In this document: in pieces, positions 17,162 through 26,261 of the stretch
Position numbering within the stretch: the stretch's first letter is position 1
How the letters are laid out: every line of letters begins with the position of its first letter
Assembly: GCA_965230005.1 (NCBI GenBank)
Contig: OZ245934.1
Location: forward strand, 62,001-126,000
Length of the DNA stretch: 64,000 nucleotides
Direction: 5' to 3'
DNA from: SZUA-309 sp965230005
GTDB lineage: Bacteria; Pseudomonadota; Gammaproteobacteria; Pseudomonadales; Azotimanducaceae
The notes under the pieces: generated by a model
The model's input: the letters and a program-made list of their open reading frames with translations, nothing else
The model's database searches: none
Told to the model about the DNA's origin: nothing
Made by a program: the position numbers and the translations under genes

Positions 17162-18523
17162 GTGAAGCTTTTGAGCGAAGCCGCCCGCCAGGCCGGTCCA
17201 GGATTTACGGAAGGCGACATGTCGCGGCACGTGCTGCGGCTGTCCGGCTTCATGATCATGGGCTTTCTCGCCATGACCCTGGCGCAGCTCATCGAGGCTT
17301 TTTATCTGGGCATGGTGGGTCGCGACGAGCTTGCTGCCGTTGCCTTCACCTTTCCTGTCGTCATGGGATTCAACGCACTCACCCGCGGAATCGGCGTCGG
17401 AACCGGGGCCGTGCTCGCACGAGCCATCGGTGAAGGGGATCGGGAACAGGCGGCCCGACTCACGTCCCACGGACTGCTCCTGACAGCGCTCTTTACAGTG
17501 ACTTGCGCGCTGCTCCTTGCTTGGCGCGGAGAGGGGCTGTTTCGCCTGCTCGGCGCTGACGGCCACGTCCTCGAGCTCGCTTCCCTGTACATGCTGATCT
17601 GGGTCATCGGATTCCCGGGCTTCGGGCTCTCCATGGTGGGTTCCGGGCTCATGCGCTCCATTGGCGATCCGGCATTCCCGGGCTACGTGATGACCACCGG
17701 ATCCATCATCCAGGTGCTGGTCGCACCACCGCTGATATTCGGCTGGTTCGGTCTGCCGCCTCTCGGCATAGAAGGCGCTGCCTGGTCCTTCGTGATCGCG
17801 CGGTCCTGTTCCTTCGCCATGACGGCCTGGTGGTTCCTGGTTCGGGAGAAGATGATCCGCGCGAGCTTCGCTGACATTGGCGCCTCGACGCGCGCGATTC
17901 TCCACGTCGGGGTGCCGGCCGCGGCCAGCAACCTCATCCAGCCACTCTCTGCCGCGGTCACTACGCGCATCCTTGCGGGCTTCGGCACAACGGTCGTGGC
18001 GGGCTTCGGCGTGGCCGGGCGAATCGACGCGGTGGTCACCATGGTCGTGATCGGTATCTCGGCCAGTGCGGCGCCGCTCGTTGGTCAGAACTGGGGCGCC
18101 CGGCGCTATGACCGGGTCGACGAAGCGCTGCGTCTCGGCTACCGCTACTGCATGATCTGGGGACTCACGGCCGCGGTGCTCATGTGGATCGGTGCCCCCT
18201 TTTTCGTTTCACTGATCACCCCGGATCCGGAGGTGGCAGCACCTGCCGTGGCTTTCCTCTACATCGTGCCGATCAGTATCGGCTTCTTCGGCATGGTCAA
18301 CGTTGCCAACGCCTCATTCAACGCGCTCTCGAAGCCCGTGCCGCCGCTTGTGCTGTCGGTCTCCAGATTGGTGCTCGTCTACATTCCCGTGGCCATTCTT
18401 GCCGGCCACTATTTCGGCTATGTGGGGGTTTATGCAGCAACGGCTGCGGTAACGGCCCTCTTCGGCATTCTCGGCTGGCGCTGGAACGCGGCGACGATCC
18501 GGCGCCTGCGGCCGAAGGCCTGA
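17162..18523 (+). CDS. MATE-family multidrug/toxin efflux transporter
   Basis: The product is 453 residues with twelve hydrophobic segments. The opening FTEGDMSRHVLRLSGFMIMG and the motif ARAIGEGDREQAARL, repeated in the second half as GQNWGARRYDRVDEALRLG, are typical of the two MATE bundles. These transporters expel cationic drugs or metabolites using Na+ or H+ gradients. I use the GTG at 17162 because the FTEGDMSRH region belongs to the family's N-terminus; the ATG at 17219 with GGAAGG upstream is a real alternative. The DUF418 gene starts 8 bases after the stop, indicating an operon. Confidence 0.9.
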   Translation: MKLLSEAARQAGPGFTEGDMSRHVLRLSGFMIMGFLAMTLAQLIEAFYLGMVGRDELAAVAFTFPVVMGFNALTRGIGVGTGAVLARAIGEGDREQAARLTSHGLLLTALFTVTCALLLAWRGEGLFRLLGADGHVLELASLYMLIWVIGFPGFGLSMVGSGLMRSIGDPAFPGYVMTTGSIIQVLVAPPLIFGWFGLPPLGIEGAAWSFVIARSCSFAMTAWWFLVREKMIRASFADIGASTRAILHVGVPAAASNLIQPLSAAVTTRILAGFGTTVVAGFGVAGRIDAVVTMVVIGISASAAPLVGQNWGARRYDRVDEALRLGYRYCMIWGLTAAVLMWIGAPFFVSLITPDPEVAAPAVAFLYIVPISIGFFGMVNVANASFNALSKPVPPLVLSVSRLVLVYIPVAILAGHYFGYVGVYAATAAVTALFGILGWRWNAATIRRLRPKA

Positions 18524-18531
18524 CTGCTGCC

Positions 18532-19827
18532 ATGTCTGCATCGCCCACTGAGCTGGCCGACCGCATCGAATCCCTCGACGTGCTTCGAGGGTTTGCGCTG
18601 CTCGGCATTCTGCTGCTGAACATTCTCGGCTTCGGCCTCTACTCCATCGGCTACTTCAGTCCCCTCATCGGTCTCGGTGAGCACCCGGCGCTGAACCTCG
18701 CGGTCTGGGGCGGCGTCAACGTGCTGTTCGAAGGTGCCATGCGGGCACTCTTCTCCATGCTCTTTGGTGCCGGGGTGGTCATGTTCACGACCGGTCTCGG
18801 CAGTCGCTCCGGGGCCGGAAAAAGCGGCTGGCTGCACTACAAGCGTAATTTCTGGTTGCTGGCCTTCGGGCTCTTCGACGCCTACGTGCTGCTCTGGAAC
18901 GGTGACATCCTCATCGTTTACGCGATCTGTGGCGCCCTGCTCTATCCGCTGCGACGCCTTGCCCCGCGCACGCTGCTGATTCTCAGTGGCCTTATCGTCG
19001 TGCTGACATCGGCCATGTATGGGTCTCTGGGTTATTACATGGGGCTGGCCAGGGAGGCTTCGGAAGTGGTGGCTGCTGCGCCTTACGCGGCCCACGATGC
19101 GGAGACGCTCGAGCTCGACGCTATCTGGCAGGGCTTCGTTGCCGGCTTTCCGATGGACGAGGCGTCACAAGCTGGCGAACTCGCCCTGCGTCAGGGTGGC
19201 TACCTGACCGCAGCGGCCTGGAACGCCGAGCTCATGAACGGCAACCTGTTCTTCGTGATCCCGGTGATCCTGCTCTGGGATGCCCTTGCGATGATGCTGC
19301 TTGGCATGGCTTGTTACCGGCTGGGGATCCTCTCCGGAGAGAGGACGAGCGCCTTCTACTGGCGGCTCATGCTGGGGGGCTTTGCGGTCGGGCTCGCCGT
19401 GAACGGCTGGGAGCATATTCAGGCCATCCGCGGCGACTACGATCTCCTTTCGACCTTCGGTTACCTGCACGGCACTTACCACATCGGTCGCATCGCCATG
19501 GCCTTCGGCTGGATGGGCGGCGTCATGCTTGTCTGTCGCGGCGGTCTGCTGACCGATTTGCGCCGACGGCTCGCGGCCGTCGGGCGCATGGCGCTCAGCA
19601 ACTACCTCATGCATTCGCTCATCGGCCTGTGGCTCTTCACCGGCGTTGGTCTCGGGCTCGTGGGCCATCTGGAACGTTGGATGCTCTATCCGATCGTGTT
19701 TGCCATCTGGGGGCTGCAGCTCGTCGTCAGCCCCTGGTGGTTGGACCGCTTTGCCTACGGTCCTGCGGAGTGGCTCTGGCGTACCTTGACTTATGGATCG
19801 AGACAGCGTTTCTTGGCCAGTCCCTGA
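18532..19827 (+). CDS. DUF418-family integral membrane protein
   Basis: The product is 431 residues starting at the ATG at 18532, eight bases after the MATE stop. The N-terminus SLDVLRGFALLGILLLNIL and the C-terminal block GRMALSNYLMHSLIGLWLF with FAYGPAEWLWRTLTYG are the recognisable conserved ends of DUF418 proteins, with about ten membrane segments between. The DVLRG motif is shared with acyltransferase-3-like membrane proteins. Function is not established. Tight spacing suggests co-expression with the efflux transporter. Confidence 0.85.
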   Translation: MSASPTELADRIESLDVLRGFALLGILLLNILGFGLYSIGYFSPLIGLGEHPALNLAVWGGVNVLFEGAMRALFSMLFGAGVVMFTTGLGSRSGAGKSGWLHYKRNFWLLAFGLFDAYVLLWNGDILIVYAICGALLYPLRRLAPRTLLILSGLIVVLTSAMYGSLGYYMGLAREASEVVAAAPYAAHDAETLELDAIWQGFVAGFPMDEASQAGELALRQGGYLTAAAWNAELMNGNLFFVIPVILLWDALAMMLLGMACYRLGILSGERTSAFYWRLMLGGFAVGLAVNGWEHIQAIRGDYDLLSTFGYLHGTYHIGRIAMAFGWMGGVMLVCRGGLLTDLRRRLAAVGRMALSNYLMHSLIGLWLFTGVGLGLVGHLERWMLYPIVFAIWGLQLVVSPWWLDRFAYGPAEWLWRTLTYGSRQRFLASP

Positions 19828-19866
19828 AGACACCCACAGCAAACGATTTCCGGAAGGAGGAAGGAC

Positions 19867-20238
19867 ATGATCGGATACGCCACCATTGGCACGAGCGATA
19901 TGGAAAAGGCTTGCGCGTTCTACGATGCGCTGCTCGGCGAGATCGGCGGTTCCCAGCTCATGGGCATGGATCGCATCAAGTTCTACGGCACCGGCGAAGG
20001 CGCCATGCTTGCCATCTGTATTCCCTATGACGAGCAGGCACAGCACTGCGGCAACGGGAACATGGTCGCCATCAACGGCGGCGATCGTTCCACGGTGGAT
20101 AAGCTCTATGCCAAAGCCATGGAGCTTGGCGCCACCGACGAAGGTGAGCCGGGAGAGCGGATGCCCGTGTTCTACGGCGCCTACGTGCGTGATCTGGACG
20201 GCAACAAGCTCTGCTTCTACGAAATGAAGATGGGCTGA
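19867..20238 (+). CDS. VOC-family (glyoxalase/dioxygenase fold) protein
   Basis: The product is 123 residues, a single VOC module, with a strong GGAGGAAGGA ribosome site. MIGYATIGTSDMEKACAFYDALL is the typical first beta-alpha-beta unit. YVRDLDGNKLCFYEMKMG ends the second unit with the conserved Asp-Gly-Asn-Lys and a metal-ligand-like Glu. Proteins this short act as dimers and may bind metals, antibiotics or thiols; no substrate can be inferred. It follows DUF418 after about 40 bases. Confidence 0.85.
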   Translation: MIGYATIGTSDMEKACAFYDALLGEIGGSQLMGMDRIKFYGTGEGAMLAICIPYDEQAQHCGNGNMVAINGGDRSTVDKLYAKAMELGATDEGEPGERMPVFYGAYVRDLDGNKLCFYEMKMG

Positions 20239-20329
20239 CCGGGCCGCGGCGGCCGGGTGCGATGTCTTGCACCCGGACCGCTGCGCCAGGGGACAAGGCG
20301 CCCGCGCGGCGCACTCGGGGGAGAGACAC

Positions 20330-21529
20330 ATGAGCCAAGCAGCAGAAGCGGTCGTGATCGTCGACAGCGTTCGAACCGGCCTCGCCAAAGCCCATCGCGG
20401 CACTTTCAACCTGACCCGGTCTGACGACCTGGTCGCCCACTGTATCGACGCACTCCTCGAGCGCACTCCGGCAATCGATGCGGCCGAGGTCGACGACGTG
20501 ATCCTCGGCTGCGGCCGGCAGGTTGGCGAGCAGTCCGCCAACATCGCGCGCGATGCCGTAGTGCTGTCGAGCCTGCCCGTGACGGTGGCAGGCACAACCA
20601 TCAGCCGGGCCTGCTCATCGGGCCTGAACAGCATTGCCTTTGCGGCGAATCAGATTGCCAGCGGTTGCGCGGACGTCATCCTCGCCGGCGGCGTGGAATC
20701 CATTTCCGGGCTCAGTCGCGGCAAGGATGCCGAGTTTGCGCAGAATCCGACGCTCCTCGAAGAGAAGCCTGAGATTTACATGGCCATGGGCAATACGGCC
20801 GAGGTCGTGGCGCGCCGCTACCAGGTCACCCGCGAGGCGCAGGACGAATACTCGCTGCAGAGCCAGCAGCGTTACGCGGCAGCCGCCGAAGCCGGCAAGA
20901 TCGCCGAAGAGATCGTGCCCATGACCGTGCAGTGGCGGAAGCTCGTGGATAAAGAAACGGGTGCCACAGAGATTGTCGAAGGCACCGTGGATCGGGACGA
21001 GTGTAACCGGCCGGGGACCACCCTTGACGGGCTCTCGACCTTGCCCCCGGCCTTCGAGGATGGCGGTTCGGTGACCGCCGGGAACGCATCGCAACTTTCG
21101 GATGGGGCGTCCATGTCGCTCGTCATGAGCGAACGGCGCGCCGTTGAGCTCGGGCTCGAGCCCATGGGCTACTTCCGCGGCTTCACCGTGGCCGGCTGCG
21201 AGCCGGATGAGATGGGGATCGGACCGGTCTTCGCGATTCCCCGACTGCTCGAGCGCACGGGCTACAGCCTCGACGAGATCGACCTCGTTGAACTGAACGA
21301 AGCCTTTGCCAGCCAGTGTCTTTATTGTCGCGACCGTCTCGGCATCGACAATGAGAAGTACAACGTCAACGGCGGCTCCATTGCCATTGGCCATCCCTTC
21401 GGCATGACGGGCGCGCGCCTGACTGGACTGCTGCTGCGCGAGCTCAAGCGCCGCGAGCAGAAGCTCGGCATTGTCTCCATGTGTATCGGCAAAGGGATGG
21501 GTGCTGCGGGGCTGTTCGAGGCCTGCTGA
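20330..21529 (+). CDS. Thiolase (acetyl-CoA C-acyltransferase)
   Basis: The product is 399 residues from the ATG at 20330, preceded by GGGAGAGA. Cys95 in ISRACSSGLNS is the acyl-accepting nucleophile, His lies in IAIGHPFGMTG, and the second Cys in CIGKGMGAAG. The reaction is thiolytic cleavage of 3-ketoacyl-CoA or the reverse condensation. Length and motif order match degradative thiolases. QTG-like family segments such as ELNEAFASQCLYCRDRLGI are present. It lies 100 bases upstream of an SDR gene, consistent with a beta-oxidation-type pair, although an AT-rich promoter-like gap separates them. Confidence 0.93.
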   Translation: MSQAAEAVVIVDSVRTGLAKAHRGTFNLTRSDDLVAHCIDALLERTPAIDAAEVDDVILGCGRQVGEQSANIARDAVVLSSLPVTVAGTTISRACSSGLNSIAFAANQIASGCADVILAGGVESISGLSRGKDAEFAQNPTLLEEKPEIYMAMGNTAEVVARRYQVTREAQDEYSLQSQQRYAAAAEAGKIAEEIVPMTVQWRKLVDKETGATEIVEGTVDRDECNRPGTTLDGLSTLPPAFEDGGSVTAGNASQLSDGASMSLVMSERRAVELGLEPMGYFRGFTVAGCEPDEMGIGPVFAIPRLLERTGYSLDEIDLVELNEAFASQCLYCRDRLGIDNEKYNVNGGSIAIGHPFGMTGARLTGLLLRELKRREQKLGIVSMCIGKGMGAAGLFEAC

Positions 21530-21630
21530 AGGGCTTCGAGGTCCCGCGAGTCTTCAAGGCGGGCTGGATTGATAGATCCGTCTCACTTTTCGTCGTTTTA
21601 AAAACCTCTATTTGCACTTAAGAGATTTAT

Positions 21631-22434
21631 ATGAATCTAGAAAACCTGTTTTCCATCAAGGGTAAGGTTGCGCTTGTAACCGGCGGCTCCAGAGGCATCG
21701 GTGAGATGATCGCGGCGGGTTTTCTCGCCAATGGCGCCAAGGTCTACATCAGCTCGCGCAAAGCCGACGTCTGCGATGCCACAGCTAAACGCCTGCAGGA
21801 GGAGTTCGGGGGCGAGTGTGTTTCCATTCCCGCCAACCTCTCCGACCTCGAGGGGATCAGCGCCGCCGTCCACGAACTCAAGAGCCGCGAGAGCAAACTC
21901 GACATCCTCGTGAACAATGCCGGTGTCTCCTGGGGCGCCCCGATCGAGGAGTTTCCGGAAGTCGGCTGGGACAAGGTCATGGACACGAACGTGAAGGGCG
22001 TGTTCTTTCTCACCCAGCAGCTCTTGCCGCTCCTGGAGGCGGCGGGGACACACGAGGCGCCCGCACGGGTCATCAACGTGGGTTCCATCGACGGCATCAA
22101 GACGCCCATCTTCGAGAACTTCTCCTACGGGCCGTCCAAGGCGGCCGTGCATCATCTGACCAAGGTGCTCGCCGCCCACCTCATCAAGCGCCACATCATC
22201 GTCAACGGCATCGCCCCGGGACCGTTCCCCACCTGGATGTTGTCCACGGGTGTCGGTGGCGGTGGCGACGTCGACAACACGGACTGGGACGCAGTGGGCA
22301 AGGGCAATCCGCGCGGTCGCGTCGGCACGGCCGAAGACATCGCCGGCCTGGCGATATTCCTCGCCTCACGCGCCTCGGGCTTCACCGTCGGCGATGTAAT
22401 CACCTGCGACGGCGGTTCCGTCGCGAGTTCCTGA
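21631..22434 (+). CDS. Short-chain dehydrogenase/reductase (SDR)
   Basis: The product is 267 residues. The Rossmann motif TGGSRGIG is at 17-24, NNAG at 95-98, and catalytic Ser152, Tyr166 and Lys170 are seen in GSIDG and YGPSK. The C-terminus GFTVGDVITCDGGSVAS is typical of classical SDRs. The upstream 100 bases are AT-rich (GTTTTAAAAACC, GAGATTTATATG), unlike neighbouring DNA, and may hold the promoter. Probably acts on a 3-hydroxyacyl-CoA or related alcohol, in keeping with the thiolase upstream; this is inference from position. Confidence 0.92.
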   Translation: MNLENLFSIKGKVALVTGGSRGIGEMIAAGFLANGAKVYISSRKADVCDATAKRLQEEFGGECVSIPANLSDLEGISAAVHELKSRESKLDILVNNAGVSWGAPIEEFPEVGWDKVMDTNVKGVFFLTQQLLPLLEAAGTHEAPARVINVGSIDGIKTPIFENFSYGPSKAAVHHLTKVLAAHLIKRHIIVNGIAPGPFPTWMLSTGVGGGGDVDNTDWDAVGKGNPRGRVGTAEDIAGLAIFLASRASGFTVGDVITCDGGSVASS

Positions 22435-22478
22435 TGATGGCGAGGCGTGCGCCGGTCCCAGTCCTCAGGCCCTGCTGA

Positions 22479-23027
22479 TCAGTCTCCGTCGGGGTGCCAG
22501 AGCTGCTGTGACGGTACTCTGAGCGCACGATTGAATTTGCTCGACGCGTTTTCCCAGGCGATCACCGCCGTGAGTTCGACGGTGGCTGCGCGACCGAACT
22601 CGGCCTCCACCCGCTCGAAGAGTGCGTCGTCCACGTCCTCCTCGGATCGCGTGATGGCGTCAGCATAGGCGAGCGCCGTCCGCTCCCGCGCATCGAAGAG
22701 CCCGGAATGTTCCCAATCGTCGAGGGCCAGGAGCTTTTCGGTGCTCAGACCGGCTGCGCTGCCCACGGCAGCGTTGATGTCGCGTCAGAACACGCAGCCG
22801 TTCAGCGTCGCCACCCGTCGGTTGATGAGCGACACCAGGGCATCGCCGAGAATGCCGTCCCTGTCTAGGGTCGTCCACATGCCGCGGACGGCGCGAAACA
22901 GATCCGGCCGATGCGCGTAGATCAGGTGGTTGTTGAGCGGCGCGCCCCAGGTGGCAGCCTGCGCCTGCAGGACCTTCTGCACGTAGTTGCCGCTCTGTTC
23001 CAGCTCTGCCGGAGGGATTCTCGCCAT
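22479..23027 (-). CDS. Carboxymuconolactone decarboxylase (AhpD-like) protein with in-frame TGA; possible selenoprotein
   Basis: Read through one TGA, this is a 182-residue protein starting at the ATG at 23027 (AGGA eight bases upstream). The TGA (22785-22787, codon 81) falls in LNGCVF-TGA-RDINAAVG, where AhpD/CMD-family proteins carry the second Cys of a CxxC redox pair. The frame continues without change of codon style for about 100 codons, with family-like DARERTALAYADAITR and VELTAVIAWENASSKFN. A 7-bp hairpin lies exactly 11 nt after the TGA. Selenocysteine (CxxU) is thus plausible. A point mutation or sequencing error from TGC/TGT is the main alternative. The first half alone would lack most of the fold. 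Confidence 0.7.
22757..22773 (-). promoter_or_regulatory. SECIS-like hairpin downstream of in-frame TGA
   Basis: On the coding (minus) strand, CGCTGCC-GTG-GGCAGCG forms a perfect 7-bp stem with a 3-base loop beginning in G. Eleven bases separate it from the TGA. Bacterial SECIS elements recognised by SelB lie just after UGA with this kind of spacing and need a G early in the apical loop. Short GC-rich hairpins arise by chance in such DNA, so this supports but does not prove recoding. Confidence 0.4.
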
Positions 23028-23179
23028 GACGCCGTCCTGCCTGTTTTGCGTGCTGGGGATTTTGCTATGCTCGCGCTCCTTTCTCATCCGCGGGCCTCGC
23101 CTGCGCTCGGGCCTGGTCCGCGCGCGCTAGCGGTCCGCAACAACCGGCTCCGAGGAGCCTGCAGCGGAGGGGCAGAGCA

Positions 23180-24400
23180 TTGGCAGCGCCACTGGCAGAC
23201 ATCACCGTCGTCGAAATCGACAACTACATGGCGGCACCGAGCACCGGTGCCATCCTCGCCGACCTCGGCGCCCGGGTGATCAAGGTGGAGCCGCTCACCG
23301 GTGATCCCATGCGCGGCATCGGCCGGCCGGCGAAAATCGACGGTCCCCTGAAGGGTTATGACTTCGGTTTCGACGTGGACAACCGGGGCAAGCAATCGAT
23401 TGTCGTGGCACTCGATACGGAGGCGGGCGCGAAGCTCATTCATCGGCTGGTGGCGCAGGCCGACGTGTTTCTCTGCAACCTCCTGCCGCATCGGCAGGAA
23501 CGGTTCGGGCTCGATCCAGACACCTTGAAAGCCGTGAACGGCAAACTCGTGCATGCGACGCTCACAGGCTACGGCACGAACGGACCCGACGCCCTGCGGC
23601 CGGGTTACGACGTCACCGCTTTCTTCGGCCGCTCCGGTATCTACGATGCCATGCGCGATGGCGACAACGGCGAAGTGCCGAACGCCCGACCTGCCCAGGG
23701 CGACCATACGGCGGGCCTTGCCCTCCTCGGTGGCATCCTTGCAGCGCTGCGTCTCGCGGAAAAAACCGGCGAGCCGCAGGTGGTGGAAACGTCGCTCTTC
23801 GAGTCCGCCATCTGGACCCAGGCCAACGATTTCGGCACCACGGCCGTGGACCGGGCGCCGGTACGGCGCCGTGCCCGGCACCAGATGCTGACCCCGGAGG
23901 CAAACCGGTATCCCTGCGGTGACGGGAAGTGGGTGGTGCTGAACCAGCTGGGTCCGGGCAGCTTCGAGAAGCTCTGCAAAGCCCTCGATACGCGCGACTG
24001 GCTCGAGGACGAGCGCTTCATCGACGCCAAGTCCCGCTACAACAACATGGCAATCCTGGTGGACGCCATCGATGAGATTCTGGCAACGAAGTCCCGGGAC
24101 GAGTGGGGCGTGATCTTTGACGATGTCGGCCTGATCTGGGGTCCGGTGCTGACCCTCGATGAGGTCGCAAGCGACCCGCAGGCCGAGGCCATCGGGATGT
24201 TTCCGGAAATCGAGCACCCGGAACGGGGCACCTATCGGACCGTGCGCGCACCCATGCGCTTCGACGGTGCCGACGTAAAACCCCGTGGCCCCGCGCCGGA
24301 AATCGGTCAGCACACGGAGGCCGTGCTCGCTGAGGCGGGTTTCAGCGCCGCAGAGATCGAGGTACTCCGCGCAGAAGGCGCCATCAGCAGCGCCAGCTAG
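23180..24400 (+). CDS. Type III CoA-transferase (CaiB/BaiF family)
   Basis: The product is 406 residues with a TTG start seven bases after GGAGGGG. The N-terminus ADITVVEIDNYMAAPSTGAILADLGARVIKVEP is the family's conserved opening; the catalytic Asp is expected in the AQGDHTAGLALLGGIL segment. RDEWGVIFDDVGLIWGPVLTLDEVASDPQ and GPAPEIGQHTEAVLAEAGFS are typical of the C-terminal part. It moves CoA between an acyl-CoA donor and a carboxylic acid, probably activating an acid for degradation. Substrate unknown. It is divergent from the AhpD-like gene. Confidence 0.92.
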   Translation: MAAPLADITVVEIDNYMAAPSTGAILADLGARVIKVEPLTGDPMRGIGRPAKIDGPLKGYDFGFDVDNRGKQSIVVALDTEAGAKLIHRLVAQADVFLCNLLPHRQERFGLDPDTLKAVNGKLVHATLTGYGTNGPDALRPGYDVTAFFGRSGIYDAMRDGDNGEVPNARPAQGDHTAGLALLGGILAALRLAEKTGEPQVVETSLFESAIWTQANDFGTTAVDRAPVRRRARHQMLTPEANRYPCGDGKWVVLNQLGPGSFEKLCKALDTRDWLEDERFIDAKSRYNNMAILVDAIDEILATKSRDEWGVIFDDVGLIWGPVLTLDEVASDPQAEAIGMFPEIEHPERGTYRTVRAPMRFDGADVKPRGPAPEIGQHTEAVLAEAGFSAAEIEVLRAEGAISSAS

Positions 24401-24488
24401 CCCCGGGGGCGCCTCACAAACTCCGCTATTCCGCGGCCATGCCCGTGCGCTATGCTGTTGCCATCAATCGTCCCGGGGAGAGGTTCGA

Positions 24489-26261
24489 ATGATCCGCACC
24501 AGCCACACGACCGCTGGCACTGCCATACTGGCAGCGCTGCTCTTGCTTTCCACAACCGTACCCATGACCGCCAACGCGCTCATGCCGCAGGACCGGGTTG
24601 AGAATTTCCGGCTCCTCGATCACGAGGGTGAAAGCCACGAGCTCTACTACTACAGCGACATGAAAGCTGTTGTCATCATGGTCCAGGCGAATGCCTGCGA
24701 GGCCGTGCAGTCCGCGGTTCCTGCGCTGGAGGCTCTGGCAAGCGACGAGGTGCAGGTGCTGCTGCTCAACTCGAGCCTCGCCGACGACCGGGGTGCCATC
24801 AGCGCTGAGCTTGCAGCATTGGATTCAGCATTGCCCGTGCTCCTCGACGACACGCAGATCATCGGCGAGTCCATGGACCTCTCGCAGGCCGGCGAAGTGT
24901 TTGTGCTCGACCCGAAGACCTGGTCCGTCGTTTACACCGGCCATGCCGCCGGTGCGGGGAAGGCCGTTGAAAGTCTTGTTGCGGGCGAGGCGCTGAAAGC
25001 CTCCGTGGATGCCATAGAAGGCTGTGTCGTGGACTTCCCGCATCAGGGCGATCGTGCACAGCACGCGGACATCTCCTATGCCGATGAGATCGCGCCGATG
25101 CTGGCGGACAACTGTGTTGCCTGTCATCGCGAAGGGGGTATCGGTCCCTGGGCCATGAGCGACTACAACATGGTCCGCGGCTTCTCGCTGATGATCCGGG
25201 AAGTGGTCCGCACCCAGCGTATGCCACCCTGGCATGCGGATCCCGCGTATGGCCACTTCTCCAACGACCGGTCGCTCTCGGCCGAGCAGGTGCAGACCCT
25301 CGTGCACTGGATCGAAGCCGGCGCACCGCGCGGCGCCGGCTCGGATCCTCTCGCCGAGTACAACCATGACTGGCCCCTCTGGGACGGCGCTCGCGAAATG
25401 GGCCCACCCGATCTCGTCATCGACATCCCCGCCGCCGAGATCCCTGCAACCGGCGTGGTGGACTATCTCTATCAGCATGTGGAGAACCCGCTGGATGAAG
25501 ACGTCTGGGTGAAAGCCTCGGAAATCCTGCCGGGGGATCGCGCCGTGCTGCACCATGTGATCACCCGCTTCGGTGAAATGCATACGGAAGGCCCGCGCAA
25601 GGGGCGCATGAAGCGGGAAGGCGGGGGCGGTCTGGCCGGCTACGTACCTGGCTACGTGACGCGGCCGCTGCCGGACGGCACGGGCACGCTGCTGCCGGCG
25701 AATGCGACCCTGCAGTTCCAGATGCACTACACGACCAACGGCCGGGCCACCGTCGACGAGTCGAAGATGGGTATCTGGTTCCGCAAGGAGCCGCCGGCGC
25801 ACGAGATCTCCGGTCTCGTCTGGATCAATCCGCGGATTCGGATTCCGGCCCACAGCAAGAATCACTCAGAGTCCGCCACGCTGACCGTGAGCCAGGATGC
25901 CGTGCTCTACAACCTGCTGCCGCACGCGCACTTCCGGGGTAAGGCGTCCAACTTCGTGGCCGTTTATCCCGACGGCTCCGAAGAGATGCTGCTCAGCGTG
26001 CCGAACTACGACTTCAACTGGCAGACCACCTACATCCTCGCGGAACCGAAATTCATCCCAGCCGGCACGCAGATTGTGCATACGACCTGGTGGGATAACT
26101 CCGGTCAGAATCCGGCCAATCCCGATCCGAGCCGCGAGGTGCCCTGGGGACAGCAGTCCTGGGACGAGATGCTCTTTGGCGCGGCGAGCCTTCGTTATCT
26201 GAGCGAGGCGGAGAGCGCGGCCTATCGTGCCGGTACGCTGGAGCTCGCGGAAGCAGACTGA
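24489..26261 (+). CDS. Secreted three-domain protein: peroxiredoxin-like, cytochrome c, copper monooxygenase-like (paralogue 1)
   Basis: The product is 590 residues from the ATG at 24489, just after GGGGAGAGG. After a signal peptide (TAILAALLLLSTTVPMTANA) comes a redoxin-like domain with one Cys at position 70 (QANACEAVQ). A haem-c site follows, CVACH at 209-213, with RMPPWHADP nearby. The C-terminal half has HHVITRF, QMHYTTNG and LLPHAHFRGKAS, His pairs as in the copper-binding halves of ascorbate-dependent (peptidyl-glycine hydroxylase-like) monooxygenases. A tandem paralogue follows. Here the CP(x)VR-type redoxin motif has decayed to CEAVQ, so peroxidase-type chemistry is less likely than in the paralogue. 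Likely periplasmic, with haem feeding electrons to copper (inference). Confidence 0.8.
   Translation: MIRTSHTTAGTAILAALLLLSTTVPMTANALMPQDRVENFRLLDHEGESHELYYYSDMKAVVIMVQANACEAVQSAVPALEALASDEVQVLLLNSSLADDRGAISAELAALDSALPVLLDDTQIIGESMDLSQAGEVFVLDPKTWSVVYTGHAAGAGKAVESLVAGEALKASVDAIEGCVVDFPHQGDRAQHADISYADEIAPMLADNCVACHREGGIGPWAMSDYNMVRGFSLMIREVVRTQRMPPWHADPAYGHFSNDRSLSAEQVQTLVHWIEAGAPRGAGSDPLAEYNHDWPLWDGAREMGPPDLVIDIPAAEIPATGVVDYLYQHVENPLDEDVWVKASEILPGDRAVLHHVITRFGEMHTEGPRKGRMKREGGGGLAGYVPGYVTRPLPDGTGTLLPANATLQFQMHYTTNGRATVDESKMGIWFRKEPPAHEISGLVWINPRIRIPAHSKNHSESATLTVSQDAVLYNLLPHAHFRGKASNFVAVYPDGSEEMLLSVPNYDFNWQTTYILAEPKFIPAGTQIVHTTWWDNSGQNPANPDPSREVPWGQQSWDEMLFGAASLRYLSEAESAAYRAGTLELAEAD

Noticed and set aside
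19165..20634. 489-codon minus-strand frame
   Set aside because: Crosses three plus-strand genes with clear families.
22795..23087. First half of the AhpD-like gene as a complete short protein
   Set aside because: It ends inside the conserved redox motif and lacks the helices that follow, so it would not fold as the family does.
24478..24491. GGTTCGAATG resembles a tRNA T-loop
   Set aside because: No acceptor or anticodon stem is found nearby; the bases are the ribosome site and start of the first three-domain gene.
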